From NCBI GenBank assembly GCA_964454025.1, contig CAYVRP010000004.1, positions 71,615 through 135,614 on the forward strand: DNA of 64,000 nt. The letters run 5' to 3'. Shown in pieces: positions 53,692-61,184 of the stretch (position 1 is the first letter of the stretch; each line of letters begins with the position of its first letter). The stretch comes from JAFGBI01 sp964454025. GTDB lineage: Bacteria > Myxococcota_A > Polyangia > Polyangiales > Polyangiaceae. The notes under the pieces were generated by a model, which worked only from the letters and a program-made list of their open reading frames with translations, ran no database searches and was not told the origin of the DNA. Both the position numbers and the translations under genes were made by a program.

Positions 53692-54101
53692 CGCGTTCTC
53701 GATGCCTCGCTGCTGACACTGCTTCCACGGTTCCGACGGACGCACGGCTCTATGGCGCCGGCCCCTCGCCCGTCGCGGAGGCCAGCAGACAGACCCAAGC
53801 CGGGCGGAGAACCGAGGCACGAGATCTGCGAGCTACGAAGGCAAGAAGTAGCAGAAGCGCCCCCCTGGAGCGAAGTGATTTCGCGCTCTCACCGGTCCCG
53901 GAAGGTTCGAGGCTGAATTTTTTGCCGCGCCGCGCGGCCCCGGATACGCGCGCCGGACTGAGGGGAGCGCGGAGGCAATTGGGGTTCCGGTCGGGACCGG
54001 CCGCTTCGGGGCCGGGGGACAGCAGGGGAACGGGCTCGCCTGGGCCAGGCCCCGGCCCGGTTTGACACGATAGGCCCGCCGGTCGTATCCCTTCACACCC
54101 C
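53692..54101. other. Divergent region between the RRM gene and the 54102 gene
   Basis: About 410 bases without a gene. It holds the promoter for the rightward gene (54062-54091). The leftward RRM gene may have a long 5' leader here. A short A/T run at about 53918-53924 is unusual for this genome. Confidence 0.45.
54062..54091 (+). promoter_or_regulatory. Promoter for the 54102 gene
   Basis: A perfect TTGACA (54062-54067) is followed after 18 bases by TATCCC (54086-54091). The ATG at 54102 is only 10 bases beyond, so the transcript would have almost no leader. Confidence 0.5.
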
Positions 54102-55877
54102 ATGGGTGGTCGTCCGACGGAACCGTCGACGGGCTCCCCGCCGCCGGCGCGGCGGGATACGGGCACCCCCCCCGTCAGAGAGCCGCTGGACCGCGGCTCC
54201 GGACGGCGTGCCGAGGGAGGCAGTGAGGGTCCTGGTCGGCGCCGACGACGCCGTCGTCACAAGCCAGCCTCACCCGTCGAGGTCGCCGTCCGCGCCATTG
54301 CGCTCTCCTCCCAGGAGGCCGAGGCGTCGCCCCTCCCCAAGCTCGCCGATGATCCATTGAGCCCCGCGGAGGTCGCCGAGATGAAGCGGCACTTCCGCTT
54401 CTTGCGCGAGCACCGTCGGGTCCTGAACCTGAGGGTCAACGCCCAGGAGGACCTGCTGCTCAACGAGCGGCGCGAGCCCACGCACCGCGGCGTCTGCCAG
54501 CATCTGCTCGGCAAGGTCGACCGCAAGCGCGTGTTCGCGGCGGCCGAGCGCATGGACGCCGGCGAGGCGGCGCGCCTCGTCGAGGGGGTGCTGGCCATCG
54601 CCCCCGACATCGACTTCGTCCTGCTCTATCTCGATTGCGTCCGGCGTGCCGGCGCTCGTGACCAGGCGGTGGCGGCGCTGGCGGAGGCGCTCGCTCGCAT
54701 CGATTTCTCCGAAGCTTCCTCGGGGCAGATGCGCCGCGTCCTCGATCTGGTGGTCGAGCTGTTCGACGAGCGATCGTTGCCGTCGATGTTGCTGGGGCTG
54801 CTCGAGGGCCGGGCTTTCCGTCACGCGTTCGACGCCGTGGCGCCCGATCTGCCGCCGGCGCTCGGCCGCCTCGTGGTACCGCTGCGCGCCGCCCAGGGGC
54901 TCCTGCTCCACGCGCATCCCAGCCCCAGCGGCGCCGGTCCGCTCCGTGAGGGACTGCGGCTGATCTTGCACGGAGACGTCGAGAGCATGCTCCGGCAGCC
55001 GGCGCCCGTACGACGCCGACTGCTGGAGCTGGGGATCGATGCCTGGGGTGGGCGCGACGACACCGCGACCCGCACCCTCCTGAGGCTTCTCGACAGTGTC
55101 CAGTCCGACCAGCGTCAGCACGGCGAGCTCGGCGTCGCGTTCGCCCGCGCGCTGATCCGGACCGGACGTGACGAGGAGGCCCGCAAACTCCTCGGCGCGC
55201 TCGGCCGGTACCACCCGGATCTGGAGATCACCCGGCGGTGGCTCCGCCTACTCGACGCCCCGCGGCTCGGTCGAATCGCGCTGGAAGCGCCCGCAGGCCG
55301 CCACGCGGGCGGCGGCGGGGCCGAAGAACGCCGCGCGGGGATCGACCTGATGACGATGCGCCCTGTCTGGGTCTACGTCGCGCGGGCAGAGCGCGCGAGC
55401 ACGCTCAGCGAGGCGGAGGCAACGCTCGCGGAGCGGTGCCTACCGGGCGTGGTCACTCCGGTGGGGAGCGGCGAAGCCGAGGGCGCGCGCTGGTTGGCGG
55501 TGCCATCCATCGGCCCCGCGCTCAGTGGCTTCCTGGATCAGCGGGGCGGCGCGAGCCGCACCGACACCCTCGCCCTTACCAGCGCGGCCGTCGCGACACT
55601 GTCAGCCCTCGCCTCCGCCGGCGCTGTCCTCCCGGACGCCCGCCTGCAACGCTTCGAGGTCGACGCCGGTGGTCACCCCTGGCTGGTCGACGTCCGGCGC
55701 CTCACCACCGCCCCGAACCCAGATGCCTCGAAGGTCATGCTCGGGCACGCCCGCGACCTCGTCCGACGGGTCCTCGAGGGCGCGCGCCGCTTCGTGCCTC
55801 CCCCGGGCCTGCCCGAGGATCTGCCCGCCATCGCGAGCTTCGCGGAGCTCGGTCACCGCCTCGCCCGCGCGTGGTGA
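54102..55877 (+). CDS. Large protein of unknown function, TPR-like
   Basis: A 591-residue cytoplasmic protein. The N-terminus is basic (a run of seven Arg at 46-52). Residues 90-390 are helical with paired-helix spacing (RDQAVAALAEALARIDFS, LGVAFARALIRTGRDEEARK) suggesting a TPR-like solenoid. The last 180 residues form a mixed domain with LQRFEVDAGGHPWLVDVRRL, which faintly recalls the catalytic-loop region of protein kinases but without the required Asp-Asn pattern. A degenerate kinase or other regulatory scaffold is possible; I do not recognise it. It has its own promoter. Confidence 0.75.
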   Translation: MGGRPTEPSTGSPPPARRDTGTPPVREPLDRGSGRRAEGGSEGPGRRRRRRRHKPASPVEVAVRAIALSSQEAEASPLPKLADDPLSPAEVAEMKRHFRFLREHRRVLNLRVNAQEDLLLNERREPTHRGVCQHLLGKVDRKRVFAAAERMDAGEAARLVEGVLAIAPDIDFVLLYLDCVRRAGARDQAVAALAEALARIDFSEASSGQMRRVLDLVVELFDERSLPSMLLGLLEGRAFRHAFDAVAPDLPPALGRLVVPLRAAQGLLLHAHPSPSGAGPLREGLRLILHGDVESMLRQPAPVRRRLLELGIDAWGGRDDTATRTLLRLLDSVQSDQRQHGELGVAFARALIRTGRDEEARKLLGALGRYHPDLEITRRWLRLLDAPRLGRIALEAPAGRHAGGGGAEERRAGIDLMTMRPVWVYVARAERASTLSEAEATLAERCLPGVVTPVGSGEAEGARWLAVPSIGPALSGFLDQRGGASRTDTLALTSAAVATLSALASAGAVLPDARLQRFEVDAGGHPWLVDVRRLTTAPNPDASKVMLGHARDLVRRVLEGARRFVPPPGLPEDLPAIASFAELGHRLARAW

Positions 55878-55952
55878 CCGCGCGTCGCCCGCGTCGGTCG
55901 CGCCGCGCGCCCCGTGAGCGGGCCGACGCCTCCCCCCGGGTCCCGAGCGCGG

Positions 55953-56399
55953 TCACGGGTCGTCGTCACTGCTGTCGCCGTCGCCGCGGCCGCACGCGCA
56001 GGCACGCGCGGAGCCGGCGCCGGCGCGCCTGCGGGCCCTCCGTGTCCTCGGCGCTGGCGCTGAAGCCCCGGCGCCACACGGTGGAGTGATGCCCCCGCCG
56101 GCGACCACGTCCGCGCTCGGCCCCTCCGAGCGAACCGCGATGGGTTCGCCTTGACACGCACCGTCGCACCCGTCGCAGGTCGTGCCCACACCCCCTCGAC
56201 ACCCGCCCCCACACGCGCAGGGCGCGCGGTCCTCCGCGGGGCCGGCGTCGTGGCCGCACCCATGCCCCTCGTCTGCGCGGCAGCCGCCGCAACACGCCCC
56301 CTGGCAACGGCGCTCCCTCGCGGCCCGCGGCGGCAGGCGGAGGGCGAAACGCGGGCCACGGCGAGGGCGATACCAGCGAGACACGGCGGCGAGATTCAT
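55953..56399 (-). CDS. Cysteine-rich, glycine-rich protein (candidate gene)
   Basis: A 148-residue frame with GC-rich third positions. The N-terminus is basic (VSRWYRPRRGPRFALR). Residues 32-80 contain eleven cysteines in clusters such as CQGACCGGC, CACGGGC and CDGCDGAC, and three more follow near the C-terminus, which ends in an acidic run (GDSSDDDP). Other frames over the same bases give only Arg/Pro-rich products. Such a composition could bind metals, form many disulfides or serve as a modified-peptide precursor; none is proven. It is divergent from the MoxR-VWA operon, 79 bases away, and no clear ribosome site is visible. Confidence 0.45.
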   Translation of the reverse strand: MNLAAVSRWYRPRRGPRFALRLPPRAARERRCQGACCGGCRADEGHGCGHDAGPAEDRAPCACGGGCRGGVGTTCDGCDGACQGEPIAVRSEGPSADVVAGGGITPPCGAGASAPAPRTRRARRRAGAGSARACACGRGDGDSSDDDP

Positions 56400-56478
56400 A
56401 GCGCCACGCCGCGGGCGCGGCCACCGCGCCCGCGGCGACGCCGGCGTTGACGCCCGGGGGCCGTGGTAGATCCGCGTC

Positions 56479-57606
56479 ATGTCCGCGGCGACCGCGCGAA
56501 CCCTGCGGCGCACCGCCACCATCGGCGAGGTGCGCGAGATCGTCGTCCACCACCTCCGGGCGCTCTGGGACGCCCCGGCCCAGGCAGTGGTGCTGCCCCC
56601 CCTGATGATCTGGGGCCCACCTGGCGTCGGCAAGAGCGCCATCATCCAGCAGATCTGCGCCGAACTCGCGATCGGGTTCCTGGACGTCCGATTGGCGCAG
56701 CGCGAGCCGGTGGACATCCGGGGATTGCCGGTGCCCCGCGAGGACGGGGTGCACTGGCTCACGAGCGCAGACTGGCCGCGGGAGGGGCGCGGCCTCATCC
56801 TCTTCGACGAGCTGACCGCCGCCGATCGCAGCCTCCAGGTCGCGGCCTACGAACTCATCCTCGACCGCCGCCTCGGCGACCTCTATCGCGTCCCCCCCGG
56901 TTGGTACATCGCGGCCGCCGGCAACCGCGGGGAAGACCGCGCCGTCGCGCTCACCCTGTCCAGCGCCCTCGCCAACCGCTTCTGTCACCTCGAGGTCGAG
57001 GCAGACATCGATGACTGGTCGCGGTGGGCGACGCGGCGGGGCCTGCACCCCGTCGTGATCGGCCTGCTGCGCTTCCAGCCGCGCTTGCTCCTGCTCCGCG
57101 AGGGCGATCTCGAGCAAGGCTGGCCGACGCCGCGCGCCTGGGAGCGGGTGAGCCTCGAGCTCGAGCTCGCGGAGCGGATGGGACTCGGCGAGGGCGCTCT
57201 CGCGCTGATCGTCGAGGGTTTGGTGGGCGCCGCCGCAGCGGCGGAGCTGCTTTCCTTTCGGCGCTGGGCGGCCGTGGCACCGCGGGTCGAACGCATGCTC
57301 CGGGGTGAAGCGCCCATCCAGGTGCCCGAGCGGACCGAGCAGCGCTACGCGCTCGTCACCGCCGCGGTCCACGTCGTCCAGCGGGAGCCGTCGCTCGTCC
57401 CTGGCCTCCTGCGGCTCGGACTGGAGCTGCCCACCGACTTCGCGACGCTCTGCCTCGTCGACTACCTCGGCGCGGGCGACCCGAACCACCTCGTCCAGCG
57501 CGCCGAGGCGCTCTTCGCCCACCCAGAATTCGACGCCTGGAAGCAGCGTCACGGCGCCGCCTTCGAGGCCCGCTTCGCGTCGCTCGACGCCCAGGATCCG
57601 CGATGA
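56479..57606 (+). CDS. MoxR-like AAA+ ATPase of a MoxR-VWA pair
   Basis: A 375-residue AAA+ ATPase with Walker A GPPGVGKS (46-53), Walker B LILFDELTAA, sensor-1 region YIAAAGNRGEDRAVA and an arginine-finger area SSALANRF. It resembles the ATPases that accompany VWA/DUF2201-type proteins and uses ATP to remodel partners or targets. The stop overlaps the start of the VWA-like gene by 4 bases (ATGA), so both are made together. TAGATC ends 6 bases before the ATG. Confidence 0.9.
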   Translation: MSAATARTLRRTATIGEVREIVVHHLRALWDAPAQAVVLPPLMIWGPPGVGKSAIIQQICAELAIGFLDVRLAQREPVDIRGLPVPREDGVHWLTSADWPREGRGLILFDELTAADRSLQVAAYELILDRRLGDLYRVPPGWYIAAAGNRGEDRAVALTLSSALANRFCHLEVEADIDDWSRWATRRGLHPVVIGLLRFQPRLLLLREGDLEQGWPTPRAWERVSLELELAERMGLGEGALALIVEGLVGAAAAAELLSFRRWAAVAPRVERMLRGEAPIQVPERTEQRYALVTAAVHVVQREPSLVPGLLRLGLELPTDFATLCLVDYLGAGDPNHLVQRAEALFAHPEFDAWKQRHGAAFEARFASLDAQDPR

Positions 57607-58775
57607 CCCCGGCCCACTGGGCGCGGGCTCAGGCGGCGCTGGTCGACGATCGCGCGGCGTTGCTCGTCGAGCACCCCTTCCTCGGCTACCTGGCCTTCAA
57701 GCTCGAGCTGGTGGTGGCCGAGTCACCCGGGTGGTCGACCTTCGCGGTGGACGGCGAGCGGTTGGTCTTCGATCTCGAGTTCGTCCGGCGAGCGACCGAT
57801 GACCAGCGCCGCTTCGCCCTCGCACACGCGGTGTGGCACTGCGCGTTGCTCCACCCCTGGCGCCGGGGAGGACGAGACGGCAGCCTCTGGGATTGCGCGA
57901 TCGACCACGAGGTCAACGTTCTGCTGGCTGCCGAACGCCGCCTCCCCGCCGGGACGTTCCTCCTCGAGGAGGCGGAGGGAGAGGCAGCGGAAATCCTCTA
58001 CGAGCGGTCGCTCCGCGCGCCTTCGAGGCCCCCGACTGGCGACCGCGGACCCCTCGCCGATCGGCACCTCGACGCCGGCGAGGGGCTACCGGAGTTCGCG
58101 CGGGTCGAGCTGCAGCGACGTTGGCTCTCGCACCTCGGCGAGGCCGCCACCCGAACGGCTCGTCTCGGCCTCGCTCCACCCACGGCCGCCCTGGAGCGGC
58201 TGGCGGCCGCCCGCCAGCCGACCGTCCCCTGGAGGGACGCTCTCCGGCAGTACGTGCTCCGGGTAGCGGGCGACCAACGCGTTTGGCTGCCGCCGAGCCG
58301 CCGGCACCTCTGGCGCGGCCAGTATCTGCCAAATCGAAGGGTCGAGGCGCTGCGCGTCGTCGTGGGGGTGGACAGCTCGGCGAGCACCGCGACCCTGGCG
58401 TCTCAGATCGTCGCCGAGGTCGAAGGCATCGCTCGCTCCCACCCAGAACACGAGCTCACCTTGATCGAGTTTGATCACTGCGTACGCCGGGTCGAACGTC
58501 ATGGGGCGAACCGCCCGTTCGTGGGTGAGCGCTTCGGGCGCCGCGGGGGCGGCGGCACCGACCTGGGCCTGGTCTTCTCGGAGGTCGCGCAACGTCACCT
58601 CGACCCTAGCGTGCTCGTGGTCCTCACCGATGGGCTCGGGTGCGCACCGCCGGCGGCTCCGCCCTACCCGGTCGTCTGGGCACTGCCGCCCGGCGGCCGA
58701 CCGCCAGTGCCGTGGGGCTGCCGGCTGATCTTCGCACCAGCCGCCGGCGGCGAGGGCCTCCGTGTGGGAGCATGA
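57603..58775 (+). CDS. VWA-like, metallopeptidase-like protein (DUF2201 type)
   Basis: A 390-residue protein. The N-terminal half has a degenerate metallopeptidase motif HAVWHCALLH (75-84). The C-terminal third is a von Willebrand A-like domain with an intact MIDAS: DSSAS (the DxSxS motif in VVVGVDSSAS), the Thr in RRGGGGTDLG and the Asp in LTDGLG. This layout is the DUF2201/VWA-like family found next to MoxR ATPases. The ATPase and this protein presumably form a metal-ion-dependent substrate-binding and remodelling unit; the substrate is unknown. It overlaps the next gene by 14 bases. Confidence 0.88.
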   Translation: MTPAHWARAQAALVDDRAALLVEHPFLGYLAFKLELVVAESPGWSTFAVDGERLVFDLEFVRRATDDQRRFALAHAVWHCALLHPWRRGGRDGSLWDCAIDHEVNVLLAAERRLPAGTFLLEEAEGEAAEILYERSLRAPSRPPTGDRGPLADRHLDAGEGLPEFARVELQRRWLSHLGEAATRTARLGLAPPTAALERLAAARQPTVPWRDALRQYVLRVAGDQRVWLPPSRRHLWRGQYLPNRRVEALRVVVGVDSSASTATLASQIVAEVEGIARSHPEHELTLIEFDHCVRRVERHGANRPFVGERFGRRGGGGTDLGLVFSEVAQRHLDPSVLVVLTDGLGCAPPAAPPYPVVWALPPGGRPPVPWGCRLIFAPAAGGEGLRVGA

Positions 58776-59226
58776 CGGCGCTCCGATGTTCCGCTTCCAG
58801 GCCCGGACGGGTGTCGCCGCGTGGTTCGCCGAGGTGGCCCTGGGCCACGTCGACGAGGTCGACATCGGCGAGTACCACGCGCCCGAAGAGCCTGAGCTTC
58901 AGTGCTATGTGTACACCCATGCCATGCGCCGGGACGTCGTCCGGTTGGCAAGCAGCGTGGATCTGTCGAAGCTGCTCGGTCGCCTGGGGCCGCTCAGGCT
59001 CTGGTACCTCGGCGCCGAGTACCGCGTGGACGCGGTGCTGACCGAGCAGCGCCGGGCGGAGGACCGATCGGATCCGACCGACACGGCTCCCCTGGCGGTC
59101 TTCCGCCAGCGCTTCGAGGCCGCGGGGCAAGCGGTGCATGTCCCGACGGCGCAGGAGCGGCATGGCATCGATCACCTCGCTGGCGCGCTGCTGCTTGACG
59201 CGCTGCGGAAGCGCCCCGGCGATTGA
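58762..59226 (+). CDS. Third gene of the MoxR-VWA operon, unknown
   Basis: A 154-residue soluble protein starting at GTG within the VWA gene; ATG 58786 is an alternative. It has a mixed alpha/beta look (TGVAAWFAEVALGHVDEVDI, ELQCYVYTHAMRRDVVRL) and no signal peptide or transmembrane helix. I do not recognise it. The overlap with the VWA-like gene indicates the same transcript and suggests a partner or client of that system. Confidence 0.68.
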   Translation: MWEHDGAPMFRFQARTGVAAWFAEVALGHVDEVDIGEYHAPEEPELQCYVYTHAMRRDVVRLASSVDLSKLLGRLGPLRLWYLGAEYRVDAVLTEQRRAEDRSDPTDTAPLAVFRQRFEAAGQAVHVPTAQERHGIDHLAGALLLDALRKRPGD

Positions 59227-59258
59227 GGTCGAGTGGCCCCGTGAGCCGGCGCCGTGCC

Positions 59259-59903
59259 TCAGCCGTCAGCTGCGAGGTGCCCGAGCAGCTCCTCCAGCCG
59301 CTCGATGCGCAGGTCCGGCGTCAGGTCCGGTGCCGCGTCCCCGAACAGGCAGGTGCGAATCCCGGCCCGGCGTCCGGCCTCCACGTCGAGCGCACGGTCA
59401 CCGACGGCGAGGCATCCGGCCCGGTCGAGCCCGTTGCGCTCGACGATCGCCAGCAAGCTGGCTGGATCGGGCTTCCTCGGCCAGGGATCGTCCCCGCTGA
59501 CCAGATCGTCGATCCATGCCCCTAACTCGTGGCAGGCGAGCAGCTCCAGGACGCCCTGGCGAGCGCGGTGCGTGACCAGGAGGTTCTTGCCACCTCGCTC
59601 ACGCACCCGCGCAAGAACCGTTCGTGCCCCTGGAAAAGGAGGGAAACGGGCCGGTGGGACGCGCGCCACGGCGGCCCGCTGCCGCTCGCGCACGAGCGTC
59701 GCATCGAGGCGGTACCGCTCGGCAGTCACCCGGATCGCGTGGTCGGTCGAGGTGCGATAGAGTGCGCGCACCTCGGCCGGATCCGCGTCCACCCCGAAGC
59801 CGCGGAGGGTTTCGAGGAAGACTTGCACCGTGGCGGGGTATGTATCGATCAGTGTCCCCCCGAGGTCCCAGATGAGGTGTCTCGACGCCGGGAGGCCGCC
59901 CAT
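59259..59903 (-). CDS. HAD-superfamily hydrolase (phosphoglycolate-phosphatase-like)
   Basis: A 214-residue haloacid-dehalogenase-type phosphatase with an alpha-helical cap. Motif I is WDLGGTLID: the nucleophile Asp13 is present but the second Asp of DxD is Gly15. Motif II is the Thr in LLVTHRAR, motif III the Lys in PRKPDPASLL, and motif IV GDRALDVEAG. The missing second Asp is found in some HAD subfamilies and implies altered chemistry or a phosphatase with a different acid. It is convergent with the MoxR-VWA unit. Confidence 0.85.
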   Translation of the reverse strand: MGGLPASRHLIWDLGGTLIDTYPATVQVFLETLRGFGVDADPAEVRALYRTSTDHAIRVTAERYRLDATLVRERQRAAVARVPPARFPPFPGARTVLARVRERGGKNLLVTHRARQGVLELLACHELGAWIDDLVSGDDPWPRKPDPASLLAIVERNGLDRAGCLAVGDRALDVEAGRRAGIRTCLFGDAAPDLTPDLRIERLEELLGHLAADG

Positions 59904-60002
59904 CGGCGGACAATCCTACGCGTATTCAGCGGCTCCGGGAACCTCCGCCGGGGTGGGCTTGTCCGCCCTTGGGTTGCGCGCCAAGCTCGAGAGGAACCCC
60001 GG

Positions 60003-60581
60003 ATGAGACTCGGCAAGGACGTCGTCTCCACGGATCTCTACGCCATTCTCGGGGTCCCTCGCTCAGCCAGCCCCGACCAGATCCGCCGCGCCTACCGCCT
60101 GCAGGCGATGACTAGTCACCCCGACTTGCACGGGCGCTCCGCGGAGCAGCGCATGGTGGAGCTCAACGTGGCAGCCTGGGTGCTGCTCGACGGGGTGCGG
60201 CGGGCCGCCTACGACCGGGCTCGCTACCCGGAAGAAGTCGCACCGGCCGAGAAGGCACGCCCGGAGTCGTTCTATCCCTGGCCGACCACCGACGACCGTG
60301 CCGTCCCTGACTGGGCGCCGGCGCCGACCAGCGCCCGGCGTCGCCAGGCCGATCGAGAGGTCCGCCGCGCGGTCGAGCTGTGGCGGGACACCCCGGGACG
60401 CGCGTTCGCGGCCCTCTCTGACTACTCGGCCTCCTGGCCCCCCGGAATGCACCTTCTGGTTTGCTTCTGCGCCATCTGCGTGGCGATGCTGCTGATCGCG
60501 TCCGCGCGACCGCGATCACTGCCGGGCTTCGAGCGCGAACGACCGATCGCCTGCGTTGCTGACCCCGCGCTCGAGGGTTGA
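60003..60581 (+). CDS. J-domain protein anchored by a C-terminal helix
   Basis: A 192-residue protein with an N-terminal J domain (about 8-70) including the essential HPD at 39-41 (TSHPDLHG) that stimulates DnaK ATPase. No zinc-finger or substrate domains of DnaJ follow. A proline-rich middle is succeeded by a transmembrane helix near the C-terminus (LLVCFCAICVAMLLIAS). It probably recruits Hsp70 to the inner membrane. GAGGAA lies upstream of the ATG at 60003. It is the last ordinary chromosomal gene before the putative element junction. Confidence 0.88.
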   Translation: MRLGKDVVSTDLYAILGVPRSASPDQIRRAYRLQAMTSHPDLHGRSAEQRMVELNVAAWVLLDGVRRAAYDRARYPEEVAPAEKARPESFYPWPTTDDRAVPDWAPAPTSARRRQADREVRRAVELWRDTPGRAFAALSDYSASWPPGMHLLVCFCAICVAMLLIASARPRSLPGFERERPIACVADPALEG

Positions 60582-60854
60582 TCGGCAGCGGCGGCACCCC
60601 TGCCCCAAGCCCCCACTGCGGGGTGGAAGGACGCCCTCGGCCCACGCCTCCGCCGCCGAGATCCGTACCGGCGGCACCCGATGCGCCGGAAACCTTCTGA
60701 ATTCGCGTGCACCCCGCCCCCACGAGAGGCATCTCCGTTCCCGGGCCCGAAATCTCACGACTCCCGAGGGCGCCTTACCCGTGCTTCGGCGGCTGCTGGG
60801 GACCACCCCGGTCCCTATCGCGCCACCCCGGCCCCCGGGCGCAGCATGATTTCC
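60582..60854. other. Gap between the J-domain gene and the tRNA fragment
   Basis: No gene is credible here. It contains one 15-base repeat copy (60810-60824) that recurs on the other side of the tRNA fragment. Confidence 0.4.
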
Positions 60855-61022
60855 GGTGGGCGGGACAGGGATCGAACCTGCGACATCCGGCTTGTAAGTG
60901 GCACTTTCGGCGACGCAAACAGCGTATCTGACGCTCCGCCGTCGAGCCGGGCTGCACGCCTGAGCACCGCCGCACACGGCTGCGTTTCGGCGCTGGTCCC
61001 TAACGCGGGTCCCTATCGCGCC
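60810..61022. repeat. Three copies of GGTCCCTATCGCG-type repeat around the tRNA fragment
   Basis: GGTCCCTATCGCGCC occurs at 60810-60824 and again, identically, at 61008-61022. A 13-base variant with one mismatch (GGTCCCTAACGCG) is at 60995-61007, directly adjoining the latter. They flank the tRNA 3' fragment and could be protein-binding sites for integration. Confidence 0.6.
60855..60898 (-). other. 3' half of tRNA-Val(UAC): attachment-site fragment
   Basis: Read on the minus strand, the 44 bases parse as the anticodon loop CTTACAA (anticodon TAC), 3' anticodon strand GCCGG, variable loop ATGTC, T-arm GCAGG-TTCGATC-CCTGT, acceptor CCCGCCC, discriminator A and CC. The sequence before the loop does not pair with GCCGG, so the 5' half is missing and this is not a working tRNA. 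A break exactly at the anticodon loop is typical of tyrosine-integrase crossover in tRNA genes. The 3' end points to the chromosome on the left. Confidence 0.85.
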
Positions 61023-61184
61023 GAGCTCGCCCACGCCGCCGATGCCGCGCTTTTTGCCTGGCTGCGAGCCCGGGCCGACGTGCTCGCCGCCTCGCTCACC
61101 GGCTAGGCCCCGCGCGTCCGGGGGCCGCACCCTCACCGGTCGGCCCTCGCGGCGCGGGACCCAGCCCGCGAGCAAGGCAAGGCA
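60899..61184. other. Element end region, possible gene remnant
   Basis: The plus-strand frame ending at 61106 has coding-like codon use from about 60960 (ending ALFAWLRARADVLAASLTG) but runs through the tRNA fragment upstream, so it may be the 3' remnant of a gene cut by integration. Otherwise the stretch holds the tandem 13-base repeats. Confidence 0.3.

Noticed and set aside
56447..56472. TTGACG followed by TAGATC as a full sigma70 promoter of the MoxR-like gene.
   Set aside because: The spacer is only 14 bases, so only the -10-like hexamer is mentioned.
55966..57552. A long minus-strand frame across the MoxR-like ATPase and the Cys-rich region.
   Set aside because: Over the ATPase it is plainly antisense, and over the Cys-rich region another frame gives the patterned cysteines.
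60855..60898. A functional tRNA gene.
   Set aside because: The 5' half (acceptor, D-arm and 5' anticodon strand) is absent, so it cannot fold as a tRNA.
60681..61106. A plus-strand frame spanning the tRNA fragment.
   Set aside because: Translation through tRNA sequence yields the usual spurious peptide; only its last part might be a gene remnant, so no full CDS is called.
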